A stretch of DNA of 64,000 bases from positions 1 through 64,000 of the forward strand of contig RDYL01000006.1 of NCBI GenBank assembly GCA_004293165.1. The letters are read 5' to 3'. The stretch comes from Flavobacteriia bacterium (GTDB lineage: Bacteria; Bacteroidota; Bacteroidia; Flavobacteriales; Flavobacteriaceae). Position 1 is the stretch's first letter; the number at the start of each line of letters is the position of its first letter. The notes below the pieces were generated by a model. The model was not told where the DNA came from, did no database searches, and saw only the letters and a program-made list of their open reading frames with translations. Positions 17,645-27,130 of the stretch are shown here, in pieces. A program made the translations under genes and the position numbers.

Positions 17645-18823
17645 TTAATTTATTACATGATTATTCATTCTTGTTGAACCTATTAAAATTGCAAAAACAA
17701 ACCAAACAAACAAACTAGAAATAGCTCCCCCCGCTTTAAATATATGGAGCGTTATTGCAGAAAAAAGCAAAAAAATTAACACTGTTTTTGTCCTTTTGAA
17801 ATTATTATGTGCAAGGATTAAAAGTCTAAAATAAAAAATCATAAATACGATAAAACCAATTAAGCCCGTTGTAGCTAATATTTCAAGAAAAGCATTATGA
17901 GCTCCCATTGCCCCACCAAAAGTTTCTTTCATCATAGGTTTAAAACCAGACCTCCCTACTCCTAAAAATGGATTATCAACAAAAAAACCAAATGCAATTT
18001 CCCATATATCATTTCTTCCTGTTTTCCCTTCATCTACAAATTGCATAAATCTAGTATAAAAAATCTCATTACTTAAAAAATAATTAAATAATAATACTCC
18101 TACAATAGAAGCTAAAATTATTATTAAAAATTTAACTTTAAAATTTTTCTTTAAAAGCAAAATCATAACTGCTGCTCCAATGAAAAATGTAAAAACTGCA
18201 CCTCTTGAAGCAGTTGCTGAAATTAAAGGAAATATAGGAACTAACATGAGTCCCATAAAAATTTTATAAATTATATTAAATTTTTGTTCCAAAATAAATG
18301 AAAGCAAAATTAAAGCTCCTATAACAGCCTTAATACCTATATTATTTGGATTTTCACCAAAAATTATAAGCCTACTCTCACCTTCTGTAAAATCAATATC
18401 TACACCTATTCCAAACAGAAATAAAACACTTAATAAAAAAATACCAAACGTATATATTTTTAAAACATACAATAGAATTGTTGGGTTTGATATCAAGTGA
18501 TTTCCTAAAATTAACAATAAAAATAAAAATTTTAAAATTCTTGTAGTAAAAAGATCATTTAATTCTTCTATATAAGTAATATTTAAAAATGATGATATTG
18601 CTTCTATCAGTAGAAATAATAAAATAGGTTTAATATAAGGCCCCAGGTAAAAAAAAGATAAACGTTTATTAAGAAATGGTAAAGTGGAAATTATATAAAT
18701 AAAAAAAACAACCATTGTTATAGAAAGTACTCCTTTTAAATCAAAAGGATTCCAAAATTCAAAAACAACAGAAAGTACTAATAAGTACAAACAGAAATCA
18801 TTTATTTTTTTTAAAAAAATCAT
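17645..18823 (-). CDS. O-antigen polymerase/ligase family membrane protein (Wzy candidate)
   Basis: A 392-residue protein with about ten membrane helices. The family signature region ATASRGAVFTFF is followed by a periplasmic loop containing GRNDIWEIAFGFFVDNPFLGVG and AHNAFLEILATTGLIG, where the Arg and His residues of O-antigen ligase/polymerase (PF04932) proteins lie. As the only such protein beside a Wzx flippase and glycosyltransferases, it is the natural Wzy polymerase; Wzy and the WaaL ligase cannot be separated on sequence alone. It follows the sialyltransferase-like gene by 4 bases. Confidence 0.85.
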   Translation of the reverse strand: MIFLKKINDFCLYLLVLSVVFEFWNPFDLKGVLSITMVVFFIYIISTLPFLNKRLSFFYLGPYIKPILLFLLIEAISSFLNITYIEELNDLFTTRILKFLFLLLILGNHLISNPTILLYVLKIYTFGIFLLSVLFLFGIGVDIDFTEGESRLIIFGENPNNIGIKAVIGALILLSFILEQKFNIIYKIFMGLMLVPIFPLISATASRGAVFTFFIGAAVMILLLKKNFKVKFLIIILASIVGVLLFNYFLSNEIFYTRFMQFVDEGKTGRNDIWEIAFGFFVDNPFLGVGRSGFKPMMKETFGGAMGAHNAFLEILATTGLIGFIVFMIFYFRLLILAHNNFKRTKTVLIFLLFSAITLHIFKAGGAISSLFVWFVFAILIGSTRMNNHVIN

Positions 18824-18827
18824 ATTT

Positions 18828-19835
18828 TTATTTTTGACATAATACTATTTCCTTAGAAAAACTTGCTAAATCATTCCATATTTTTTGCAAATTTTTCATA
18901 TGGACTTCATTGGTATAATTTGGAAGTTTTATATAATGATAGTCAATATTTTCGCCAAATAAGTTTCTAACATTAAATAAGGCAGAAGAATGGAAAGTAA
19001 TTATTCGATTTGGCAACTTTTCCAATGAAGATAAATATATTTCTATTGGAAAATCATTTCGTTGCACGCTCATAATTTGCTCTATTTTTTTTAGTTTTTT
19101 TGTTGATTCAAAAATTCTAGGTACATAAATAATTTCTTTTTGAAACATATCTCTAATTTTAACTAAGATATCTAAATAATTATCCTCAGATATATACCCT
19201 CTTTCAACATGTGGATCTCCTATAAATATAATGTAATCGTTTATATTTGAAAACGATATGTTTTTTAGGTAATTAAAATTATTATTAACTATTTTATATT
19301 TAAATTTTTGTAAAAAAAAAGAACCATAAGAAGTGAAATACTGATCAAATAATATATCATAATTATTAATTCTTAAAAATTTGTATAATAATTTGTTTTT
19401 ATAATTCTTAAAATATTTAAAAGGATTTTCTGCTTTATAATTTACCGATCCTGAACCGTCATCAATAAATGAAATTGTAACATTTTTAGATTTTTTGCAA
19501 GCATATCTGTAAAATGCATTTAAATCATTTCCAACCAAATGCCCTTCATTAAATTTAAACAAAAATATCTTGAAAAAACTGATAAGATTTATTAATACAA
19601 AATTATATCTTGCAATTTTTTTATTTAATAAAAAAGTTGGAGGCATAAATATAACTTCATCAAAGTAATGGTTTTTAATCAAAGACAATACTTCTAATCT
19701 TGAATTTATTTTTTTGTTACATACAAACAATACATTATAACCTTTATCTAATTGATAATTCTTAATATACTCTACACAATTAATAACTTGTAATCCCGTT
19801 ACAACAAAAAAATAATTTTTATTCCTTTTACTCAT
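18828..19835 (-). CDS. Sialyltransferase-like protein (polysialyltransferase/GT52-type), divergent
   Basis: A 335-residue protein of no family I can name with certainty. It opens with a strand and the phrase VVTGLQVINCVEYI, has ISFIDDGSGSVNY in the first half, IFIGDPHVERGYISED in the second, and FHSSALFNVRNLF near the end. Acidic DDG-G and late SSAL motifs in this order occur in bacterial sialyl- and polysialyltransferases of the GT52/PF07388 kind. The neighbours, a NeuB-like synthase and two cytidylyltransferase-like domains, support a transferase of a CMP-activated nonulosonic acid. The gene is exceptionally AT-rich (9 G/C of 60 at 19561-19620), a sign of recent acquisition or serotype-type variation. 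Alternative: another capsule glycosyltransferase. Confidence 0.55.
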   Translation of the reverse strand: MSKRNKNYFFVVTGLQVINCVEYIKNYQLDKGYNVLFVCNKKINSRLEVLSLIKNHYFDEVIFMPPTFLLNKKIARYNFVLINLISFFKIFLFKFNEGHLVGNDLNAFYRYACKKSKNVTISFIDDGSGSVNYKAENPFKYFKNYKNKLLYKFLRINNYDILFDQYFTSYGSFFLQKFKYKIVNNNFNYLKNISFSNINDYIIFIGDPHVERGYISEDNYLDILVKIRDMFQKEIIYVPRIFESTKKLKKIEQIMSVQRNDFPIEIYLSSLEKLPNRIITFHSSALFNVRNLFGENIDYHYIKLPNYTNEVHMKNLQKIWNDLASFSKEIVLCQK

Positions 19836-19846
19836 TAAAATTATTA

Positions 19847-21232
19847 TTAATTAAAATTATTAGATATAATTTCAAAAACAGAAAAATCCCATGTTGAAAA
19901 AACACCAAAAGAAACTTTTTCATCAACGACAATATGACCTACTTTTCCCGATAGCATTTTACCGCTATTTTTGAAATTATCGACTTTTGACAACATAATT
20001 CCTCCTTGACCCTTATATATAGCTTCTCTTTCAAGTCTTGTGAATTTATCTTGTTCTAAAATAGGTATTAAACCATGACCTATGTGTTGGAAATACATTT
20101 TATTATCTGGTCTTACACTTATTAAAGAATCGGCATTGAAAATAGTTAAAGTATTAATGGCATCATCAACTATATCTGTTGTTACAAATGGATAGTCTAA
20201 TGAAAATGACATTATAGCCTCTGGTATAATTTGTTTTTGGGTAACTGACTCTAAAATAAATTTAAATGTACTATTTAATGTTTCTCCTGATTTTGATAAC
20301 TGAAAAGGTCTTTCAATTATCAGTAATTTTGAAAATTTTATCTTCTTACTTTCGACAAAATCTAATATTTCTTTATCGGAAGAAGTAACTACAATCCAAT
20401 CAATTTTTTTGGAGTTTTCTAATTTTTCCAAAGCCAATTCCAAAATAGTTTTATTATTTGAATTTTTGTGTAATGGCCAATTAATCTTATTAATAAATGT
20501 ATTTCTAACTGGAATTATTGCTATTGTTTTAGGTGTAATTAACTTAAAAGATTCTACATAAGTTTCTTTAATTTTTTTTCTTGTTGATAAAATTCTTTCT
20601 TCATTACCTGTAAGATTATTTCCATGCCTTCTGTAGTAAAAAAGGGGTTTATTAATATTTGTAACTTTGAAGTGCATTATAAATTTTATCCATAAATCAT
20701 AACCATCTTGACAAGTAAAGCTTTCATTATAACCTCCTAACATTTTCAAATTTTCTAAGCGTATCATTGTACATGCACCGTGAGCAGGCTGATCGAAAAG
20801 AGAAACATCTTTATCAAAATCATGCCTAATTTCTTCTCCAGTTATTATACCATTATCGTTTGTATAATAATAGTCAGGGAAAACCAATCCTAAATCTATA
20901 TCGTTTTCTAATGCAGAAACCATAATTTCTAATGCATCTGGCGTAAGAAAATCATCTGCATCCAACCTCATAATATATTTGGCAATAGAGGCTCTCATTG
21001 CAATATTATTGGTTACATTTAATCCTTTATTTTGTTGATATATTATATTTATTTTAGGATTATCCCTGTATTGTTCAATAATTTCTTTACTATTATCTAC
21101 AGAACCATCATCTATGATAAAAAGTTCAAAATCTTGAAATGTTTGAGACAATACACTCTCTACAGATTGTTGTATATACATTCCATAGTTATAATTTGTA
21201 ATATAAACGGTTAATAAAGGATTACGCTTCAT
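19847..21232 (-). CDS. Fusion: GT2 glycosyltransferase plus NeuA-like cytidylyltransferase domain
   Basis: A 461-residue two-domain protein. Residues 1 to about 225 are a GT-A family 2 transferase: TVYITNYNYGMYIQQSVES, IIDDGSVDNS, the metal motif LDADD near 94, and CQDGYDLWIKF. Residues from about 240 resemble CMP-sialate synthetase (NeuA): AIIPVR, VVTSSDKEI, FSLDYPFVTTDIVDDAI, ADSLISV, GQGGIMLSKVD and a final SFGVFSTWDFSVFE. The nucleotide-binding signature that follows AIIPAR in NeuA (GGSKRIPGKN) is replaced by NTFINKINWPLHK, so the second domain may bind but not activate a sugar, or use a changed mechanism. It follows the NeuB-like gene by 7 bases. The continuous frame and both folds argue against an assembly join. 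Confidence 0.75.
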   Translation of the reverse strand: MKRNPLLTVYITNYNYGMYIQQSVESVLSQTFQDFELFIIDDGSVDNSKEIIEQYRDNPKINIIYQQNKGLNVTNNIAMRASIAKYIMRLDADDFLTPDALEIMVSALENDIDLGLVFPDYYYTNDNGIITGEEIRHDFDKDVSLFDQPAHGACTMIRLENLKMLGGYNESFTCQDGYDLWIKFIMHFKVTNINKPLFYYRRHGNNLTGNEERILSTRKKIKETYVESFKLITPKTIAIIPVRNTFINKINWPLHKNSNNKTILELALEKLENSKKIDWIVVTSSDKEILDFVESKKIKFSKLLIIERPFQLSKSGETLNSTFKFILESVTQKQIIPEAIMSFSLDYPFVTTDIVDDAINTLTIFNADSLISVRPDNKMYFQHIGHGLIPILEQDKFTRLEREAIYKGQGGIMLSKVDNFKNSGKMLSGKVGHIVVDEKVSFGVFSTWDFSVFEIISNNFN

Positions 21233-21239
21233 CTGTTAA

Positions 21240-22274
21240 TTATTCTATTAAATTCCAATCTAATTTTTGGTGTTTTAAAACATCTTTTTTTAATACTTTT
21301 CCAATCAATTTATCAAAATCTCTTGCATCAATCCCATGGTTTGGGCGTAATACTGTTAAATTATTTTCTGTCAAAACTTCTCCTGCTTTGATATTTTTTG
21401 AGGGATAAACCGCCCTTCTAAATGATTCAACATGACCGTTTTCTATTTCTATTAAAACAGGCTTCTTGATATTATTTCCTTTCAAGTCATTAATAAGTTG
21501 AATTTCTTGAATTAATTCAGTTATTTCATTAGGTGTTAATGAAACTTTATGATCTCTAAATTGCTTTCCTTCTCTTGAATCTGTGAAGTGAAATTCAAGG
21601 ACTTCTGCTCCAATTGCAACAGCATAATTTAAAGCTTTGCTTCCTTCTGTATGATCAGAATAACCAATTGTAAGATTAGTTAGCTCTTTTAATCTTTTCA
21701 TTACGTTTAAATTTGCATCTGCGCTTGGTATTGGATACATACTAGTACATTGCAAAACTGCCAACATTTCAGCTGACTTATAATCCGAATTTATTGATTG
21801 AATATATTCAATTGTTTTTAAAACTTCATTTTCAGAAGAAAGACCTGTTGAAATAATAATAGGTTTTCCTTTCTCAGCTGTTTTTTTTAGTACAGAATAA
21901 GCCGTTAAATCTCCACTACCAATTTTATACAAGCTAATATATTTATCAAGCCAATTCATAGCATCAATATCCCAAACCGATGAAGTATATAATATACCAG
22001 CTTCTTTAACCATTTCTGCTAAATATATATGGTTCTCTTTGGTCAACTCAAATTTTTTGAAATGCTTATTCCTATCTGGACTTTCCAATTGAGAAACTAA
22101 TGTATCTCCTGTGTAAATTTGAAACTTCACATAATCAACGTTAGTATCAATTGCAAGTTGAGAAAGTTTTTTGGCGTATTCAAAATCACCTTCATGATTG
22201 CCTCCTATTTCTGCAATTAAAAGTGGTCCAAATTTCCCTTGAAAGGGACTATTTATTTTTGTATCTCTTTCCAT
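21240..22274 (-). CDS. NeuB/SpsE-family nonulosonic acid synthase with SAF domain
   Basis: A 344-residue enzyme expected to condense phosphoenolpyruvate with a six-carbon amino sugar to make a nine-carbon sialic-type acid. Residues 18-29 (LLIAEIGGNHEG) open the barrel. VKFQIYTGDTLV, YKIGSGDLTA, STGLSSENEV, LQCTSMYPIPS, GYSDHTEGS and FHFTDSREGKQFRDHKVSL follow in family order. The antifreeze-like SAF domain begins near FRRAVYPSKNIKAGEVL and ends LIGKVLKKD. The LQCTS.YP and DH motifs are those of the synthase family, but sequence does not settle whether the product is neuraminic, legionaminic or pseudaminic acid. The start overlaps the cytidylyltransferase gene by 22 bases. Confidence 0.9.
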   Translation of the reverse strand: MERDTKINSPFQGKFGPLLIAEIGGNHEGDFEYAKKLSQLAIDTNVDYVKFQIYTGDTLVSQLESPDRNKHFKKFELTKENHIYLAEMVKEAGILYTSSVWDIDAMNWLDKYISLYKIGSGDLTAYSVLKKTAEKGKPIIISTGLSSENEVLKTIEYIQSINSDYKSAEMLAVLQCTSMYPIPSADANLNVMKRLKELTNLTIGYSDHTEGSKALNYAVAIGAEVLEFHFTDSREGKQFRDHKVSLTPNEITELIQEIQLINDLKGNNIKKPVLIEIENGHVESFRRAVYPSKNIKAGEVLTENNLTVLRPNHGIDARDFDKLIGKVLKKDVLKHQKLDWNLIE

Positions 22275-22945
22275 ATATTGTATATCTCATATAAATTATA
22301 GTTAAAATGGTCTCCATTAAAAAGCTGTATTATTTGTTCTGTTCTTTCAAAATCTTCCTTGGTATCTAAGGCCATCTGAATACCTGATGCTTCAGGCAAT
22401 AATGAATTCATATAATAGAAATTATTGCCTGAAGGATAATCGTAGGCATATAGAGTTACATGTTCTTTATATTTTTCTTCTTTATTTATTTGAAGTAATA
22501 AAGATTCAAAGTAGGATAGTTTTAGAATTTCAATACTCATACCTTTTGGAAAAGTTCTATCTTTTACATTAGTAATAAAATCATATTTTCCAGTTTTGGC
22601 TATTGTAATCATATCCTTTAATATGTTTATATCTAAAAAGATATTATCGCCATTAATTCTAACAATATAATCCCACTTTTTATTCTTTCCTGCTTCAAAG
22701 AAACGCTCTGCAACATTATCTAAAGATCCCCTAAAGCAATTTATTCCTGTTTTTTGTGCAAACTGCTCAATTTTATCATCACTATTTTCTACAGAAGTTG
22801 CTATAACAATTTTTTCAGTATCGACAACTTGAGAAATTCTTTCAATTATATATTGAAGTATTGGTTTTCCACCTATCTCCATTAAGGCTTTACCCGGTAA
22901 ACGATTAGAAGAAAATCTTGACAAAATTACAACCCCTATTTTCAT
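22253..22945 (-). CDS. SpsF-like cytidylyltransferase
   Basis: A 230-residue nucleotidyltransferase. The nucleotide-binding signature is intact (VVILSRFSSNRLPGKAL, 5-21), with GGKPILQYIIERI after it, an acidic RINGDNIF, and LDTKEDFERTEQII at the end. It belongs with SpsF and CMP-sugar synthetases, so it is the best candidate to activate the NeuB product as a CMP-sugar, since the second cytidylyltransferase-like domain in the fusion next door has lost its signature. It overlaps the acyltransferase gene by 4 bases (ATGA) and the NeuB-like gene by 22 bases. Confidence 0.82.
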   Translation of the reverse strand: MKIGVVILSRFSSNRLPGKALMEIGGKPILQYIIERISQVVDTEKIVIATSVENSDDKIEQFAQKTGINCFRGSLDNVAERFFEAGKNKKWDYIVRINGDNIFLDINILKDMITIAKTGKYDFITNVKDRTFPKGMSIEILKLSYFESLLLQINKEEKYKEHVTLYAYDYPSGNNFYYMNSLLPEASGIQMALDTKEDFERTEQIIQLFNGDHFNYNLYEIYNIWKEIQK

Positions 22946-23487
22946 CTTTCACCAATTTTTTTTGCTGGAGAACCTCCCCAAATTTCATTTTCTGGCACAC
23001 TACAATTCACGACTGAATTAGCAGCAATTACAGCTCCATTAGCTATAGAAACACCTTTTAGAATTGTAACGTTACTAGCTATCCAAACATCATTACCAAT
23101 TTTAATTGCATCTGTAATATTTGTTTGAATATTGATATTTATCCCTTTTTCTATTTGATGGTTACTATCTACAATATAAACAAAGGGAGCAATAAGACAA
23201 TCGTCTCCTATTTCTATTTTTTTTGAGGCAAAAATAAAGGTATGATACCCTATAGTTGTTCTTTTTCCTACTGCTATAATGGCTTGTTCATTACATGAAC
23301 AAATTCGAGCCCCTTCTTTTATAATTACTTCATCGTCAATATAAATATTTTTAGGAAATCTTATAAACTCAACACGTTTATCAATAAAAACCATTTTACC
23401 TAATTTTCCTAAAAAAAATCTATTTTTAATCATTCTAAAATAATTAAAAATACTAAATTGAAGGTGTTTTCTTACTTGTGATTTCAT
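22942..23487 (-). CDS. Hexapeptide-repeat acyltransferase
   Basis: A 181-residue left-handed beta-helix protein of the WbbJ/maltose acetyltransferase type. The repeats run from about residue 45. The active-site region VYIVDSNHQIEKG holds the catalytic His, followed by IGNDVWIASNVTILKGVSI, GAVIAANSVVN and GGSPAKKIG. It would transfer an acetyl or other acyl group to a sugar of the repeat unit or a nonulosonic precursor. It lies between the flippase gene (6 bases upstream) and the SpsF-like gene (4-base overlap). Confidence 0.88.
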   Translation of the reverse strand: MKSQVRKHLQFSIFNYFRMIKNRFFLGKLGKMVFIDKRVEFIRFPKNIYIDDEVIIKEGARICSCNEQAIIAVGKRTTIGYHTFIFASKKIEIGDDCLIAPFVYIVDSNHQIEKGININIQTNITDAIKIGNDVWIASNVTILKGVSIANGAVIAANSVVNCSVPENEIWGGSPAKKIGER

Positions 23488-23493
23488 ATATTG

Positions 23494-24786
23494 CTATTCT
23501 TTAATTTTTTTTGATGTAGAGTATAAAAATCTCCAATAATTGAAAAAATTAAACATCTCAGACATTAATGCCCCAAAGGATACTGCATTTAACAAAGAAT
23601 CAAATAACAAATATCCAATTCCAGAAAAAGCAACAATAAATATGAACCTCATAGTAATTATAACTCTAAATACTTTAAAGCTTTTTAAGCTATTTAAAGC
23701 GCTATGCATCATGGTGTTTAAACAGAAGAAAACACCTGAAAAAACAGTTATTTGTACAGCTATTATTCCCATTGTATACTTTTCAAAATATTGTTCAACA
23801 ATATATGGAATTGTTAGCGCAATTAGGGTAGCCATTATTGACATCAATATAAATAATTTCCAAATAGCTGACATTGTAAAATCGTAAACTTTTGATTTAT
23901 CGCCAGTTTTACCATAAATGTGTGACATTTGAGGAAATAAATACCGATTTATATAAAGTGGAAGCGCCAAAAAAGCATTATTAATACTTCCAGCAGGAGA
24001 ATAAAGCCCAACCATTAATGGCCCACTAAAGGCAACCAAAATTAATCTAGGAATACTTCTACTCACAGATGCCAGATAATTCCAAATATACATAGGCATA
24101 CCAATACCAACCATTTCTTTGAAATCTACTAATTTAAATTCATATTTAACTTTATAGGGCCTAAAAACATAATAACCTATATATAACATTAATGCAACAA
24201 CTACTTGATAAATTATATAACCCCACAAATCATAATAATAAACCAAAGGTAATAATAGAAAATATAAAAAACTTGTGAAAAATTGAACCTTACCTAAATA
24301 AACAAATGCACTAGAAGATCTATATGTTGCCCCCAAAAAAGAAGTTTGAATCCCTAAAGAACTAGTTGAAAATGCTAACACAAACATTAAAGCATACTCA
24401 AAAGTAAAAACTTCAAAAAAAGCAAAAAAAATACCCATTAATAAAATTAAAACCATTAAACCCAAACTAAGAGCAGTTGTATAATATCCGACTGTTTTTA
24501 ATTTTTTAAGAGCCTCTTCTCTCTTATCTTGACCTATCAAAAAGGCAATTTCACGATTTAAACCACTAGTAGTCCCTAAGGTGAAAATTTGTAAATATCC
24601 AACAAAAACCAAAAAAGATTGCCATTGACCTAAATCAATGGGATCCAACCATCGTAAAATAATTATTCCAGAAATAGTTACTGAAAATGTTTTAAACAAT
24701 CCTGAAGACACGTACAAAACTCCAGCGCTTTTGGATATTTTATTTAAGTATTTTTTCAAAATTTTTTTATCTAATGAGATTAACAC
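23494..24786 (-). CDS. Oligosaccharide flippase, Wzx-like
   Basis: A 430-residue membrane protein with about twelve helices, of the polysaccharide-transport branch of the MOP superfamily. It begins SAGVLYVSSGLFKTFSVTISG and includes the typical SRSIPRLILVAFSGPLMVGLYSPAGSINNAF region. It should move the lipid-linked repeat unit from the cytoplasmic to the periplasmic side for the Wzy-like polymerase. It starts 3 bases after the UDP-sugar dehydrogenase gene. Confidence 0.88.
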   Translation of the reverse strand: MLISLDKKILKKYLNKISKSAGVLYVSSGLFKTFSVTISGIIILRWLDPIDLGQWQSFLVFVGYLQIFTLGTTSGLNREIAFLIGQDKREEALKKLKTVGYYTTALSLGLMVLILLMGIFFAFFEVFTFEYALMFVLAFSTSSLGIQTSFLGATYRSSSAFVYLGKVQFFTSFLYFLLLPLVYYYDLWGYIIYQVVVALMLYIGYYVFRPYKVKYEFKLVDFKEMVGIGMPMYIWNYLASVSRSIPRLILVAFSGPLMVGLYSPAGSINNAFLALPLYINRYLFPQMSHIYGKTGDKSKVYDFTMSAIWKLFILMSIMATLIALTIPYIVEQYFEKYTMGIIAVQITVFSGVFFCLNTMMHSALNSLKSFKVFRVIITMRFIFIVAFSGIGYLLFDSLLNAVSFGALMSEMFNFFNYWRFLYSTSKKIKE

Positions 24787-24789
24787 CTA

Positions 24790-26064
24790 TTATAATCTGC
24801 CATCTGAGCAATTATTTAAAATTCCTTTGACATCATAAATTATAGCATTATCTTTTTTCAAATTTTCAAAATTCATTTTTAAAAATTCATTATGAGCCAC
24901 TCCTAAAACTATTGCTTCATATTTTTCACTTGTCAATTCTTTATCCATGTTTAAACCATATTCATGTTTTACTTCTTCAGGATTTGCCCATGGATCATAA
25001 ATTGTAACAATTATGCCATATTCCTCTAAAGCGCTAACAACGTCAACAATTTTAGTATTACGAACATCTGGACAATTTTCCTTAAATGTAATTCCTAACA
25101 TCAAAAGTTGAGCCCCATTAACAGTTATACCTTTCTTTATCATCAATTTTACAACCTGAGAAGCAACATATTGACCCATGCTATCATTTAGTCTTCTCCC
25201 AGCTAATATTATCTCTGGATGATACCCTGCTTCTTGTGCTTTTTGTGCCAAATAATATGGATCAACACCTATACAATGACCGCCTACTAAACCTGGTTTG
25301 AAAGGCAAAAAATTCCATTTTGTTCCAGCTGCCTCTAATACTGCATGGGTATCTATATTTAACAAATTAAATATTTTTGCTAATTCATTTACAAATGCAA
25401 TATTAATATCCCTTTGAGAATTTTCTATTACTTTAGCGGCCTCAGCAACTTTAATAGTCGGAGCTAAATGTGTTCCTGCTATAATTACAGACTGGTATAA
25501 TTCGTTTACTTTTTGGCCAATTTCTGGGGTTGAACCAGCGGTTACTTTTAATATTTTTTCAACCGTATGTTCTTTATCTCCGGGATTGATTCTCTCAGGC
25601 GAATAACCCGCAAAAAAATCAATATTAAACTTTAATCCAGATATTTTTTCTAAAACAGGTACACATTCTTCTTCTGTAACCCCAGGGTAAACTGTAGATT
25701 CGTAAATTACAATATCTCCTTTTTTCAACACTTTTCCAACCGTTTCACTAGATTTATACAAAGGAGTTAAATCTGGTCGATTATTTTTATCTACGGGTGT
25801 AGGGACTGTTACAATATAATAATTACAATCTGCTATATCAGATAAATTATAGGAACAAAATAATCCAATATCATTTCCTGGTTGTTCAAGCAGTACACTT
25901 TTTAACACGTCATTTTCTACTTCTAATGTAGCGTCAACACCAGCTCGTAAACTATCTACCCTATCTTTATTAATATCAAAACCTACTACAGAATATTTTG
26001 TAGCAAACAATCTTGCTAAAGGTAAACCAACGTAGCCTAAACCTATTACGGCAATTTTTTTCAT
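24790..26064 (-). CDS. Nucleotide-sugar dehydrogenase, WbpO/TviB-type (UDP-GalNAcA forming)
   Basis: A 424-residue NAD-dependent dehydrogenase that oxidises C6 of a UDP-N-acetylhexosamine to a uronic acid. GLGYVGLP at 9-16 is the nucleotide loop, [14 protein letters not shown] at 86-99 and [13 protein letters not shown] at 121-133 follow, and the catalytic Cys264 lies in [14 protein letters not shown]. The end has [16 protein letters not shown] start at the ATG at 26064, not the frame's first ATG at 26112. This puts the Rossmann strand at the N terminus and leaves a 23-base gap after the epimerase gene instead of a 25-base overlap. Pairing with a WbpP-like epimerase points to UDP-GalNAcA; UDP-ManNAcA is less likely because no WecB-like epimerase is present. 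Confidence 0.9.
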   Translation of the reverse strand: MKKIAVIGLGYVGLPLARLFATKYSVVGFDINKDRVDSLRAGVDATLEVENDVLKSVLLEQPGNDIGLFCSYNLSDIADCNYYIVTVPTPVDKNNRPDLTPLYKSSETVGKVLKKGDIVIYESTVYPGVTEEECVPVLEKISGLKFNIDFFAGYSPERINPGDKEHTVEKILKVTAGSTPEIGQKVNELYQSVIIAGTHLAPTIKVAEAAKVIENSQRDINIAFVNELAKIFNLLNIDTHAVLEAAGTKWNFLPFKPGLVGGHCIGVDPYYLAQKAQEAGYHPEIILAGRRLNDSMGQYVASQVVKLMIKKGITVNGAQLLMLGITFKENCPDVRNTKIVDVVSALEEYGIIVTIYDPWANPEEVKHEYGLNMDKELTSEKYEAIVLGVAHNEFLKMNFENLKKDNAIIYDVKGILNNCSDGRL

Positions 26065-26087
26065 TTCTATTAAATTACTATTATTTA

Positions 26088-27056
26088 TTATTTTAAATTG
26101 TTCCAATACCACTGAACAGCCTCCTTTAATCCTTCACGAATTTTATGTGATGGCTTATAACCCAATAATTTCTGAGCTTTATCTATTGATGCCAATGAAT
26201 GCGGAATATCTCCTTTTCTATTTGGTCCGTGTGTTATTTCTATTGTTGCAATTTTTGAATCCTTTTCTGCTAAAAACTCTTTTAGATAACTGACTAGTTG
26301 ATTCAATGTTGTTCTATCGCCAACAGCTGTATTATAGACTGTATTTATTGCTTCGATATTAGTAGTTAACATTGCTAATTCATTCATTTGAATCACATTA
26401 TCTATATAAGTAAAATCCCTTGAAAAATCACCAGTACCGTTAATTAAAGGACTTTCATGTTGCATTAATTGCATTACAAATTTTGGTATTACTGCCGCAT
26501 ATGCACCATTAGGGTCTTGTTTTCTTCCAAACACATTAAAGTATCTTAATCCTATACATTCTAAACCATATGTCTTAGAAAAAATATCAGCATATAATTC
26601 ATTTACATATTTTGTAATGGCATATGGGGATAACGGTTTTCCTATTTTATCTTCTACTTTTGGTAAATTTTCAGAATCTCCATAGGTAGAAGAGCTTGCA
26701 GCATAAACAAACCTCTTAACACCAGCATCCCTTGAAGCAACTAACATATTTAAAAAGCCAGATACATTTACATCGTTACTTGTAATAGGATCATTTATAG
26801 AACGTGGCACAGAGCCTAAAGCCGCTTGATGCAAAACATAATCTACCCCTTTAACTACCTCATTACAAGTTTTTAAATCTCTTATATCTCCTTCTATTAA
26901 ATGAAATTTATTATTCTCAAATAGAGAAGAAATATTATGTCTATGTCCTGTTGAAAAATTGTCTAAACAAATTACTTCATGTTCTTTAGCTAAAAAAAAC
27001 TCGCAAAGATTTGAACCTATAAATCCTGCTCCTCCTGTTATGAGAATTTTTGCCAT
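26088..27056 (-). CDS. UDP-N-acetylglucosamine 4-epimerase, WbpP/TviC-type
   Basis: A 322-residue extended short-chain dehydrogenase. It has GGAGFIGS at 8-15, DNFSTG at 32-37, [11 protein letters not shown] at 76-86 (the WbpP hallmark), the Ser-Tyr-Lys triad with SSSTYG near 121 and Y145-x3-K149, then [21 protein letters not shown]. It interconverts UDP-GlcNAc and UDP-GalNAc, or the acid forms, and supplies the dehydrogenase next door. It is the second gene of the operon, 74 bases after the regulator, with no TAnnTTTG box in the gap, so it is probably read from the regulator's promoter. Confidence 0.9.
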   Translation of the reverse strand: MAKILITGGAGFIGSNLCEFFLAKEHEVICLDNFSTGHRHNISSLFENNKFHLIEGDIRDLKTCNEVVKGVDYVLHQAALGSVPRSINDPITSNDVNVSGFLNMLVASRDAGVKRFVYAASSSTYGDSENLPKVEDKIGKPLSPYAITKYVNELYADIFSKTYGLECIGLRYFNVFGRKQDPNGAYAAVIPKFVMQLMQHESPLINGTGDFSRDFTYIDNVIQMNELAMLTTNIEAINTVYNTAVGDRTTLNQLVSYLKEFLAEKDSKIATIEITHGPNRKGDIPHSLASIDKAQKLLGYKPSHKIREGLKEAVQWYWNNLK

Positions 27057-27130
27057 ATTTTTTAATTTTTATATGTGCATACAACGCACTATTGTTTATT
27101 ATAATTTAAATTAATGTAATTTGTATACAT

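Noticed and set aside
23540..23887. A 115-residue plus-strand frame opposite the Wzx gene
   Set aside because: It mirrors a polytopic membrane protein gene whose family match and operon context are clear; the mirror protein has no features of its own.
27075..27089. GTGC/GCAC pair between the regulator and the epimerase gene as a terminator or attenuator
   Set aside because: Only a 4-bp stem with no T run; too weak to support.
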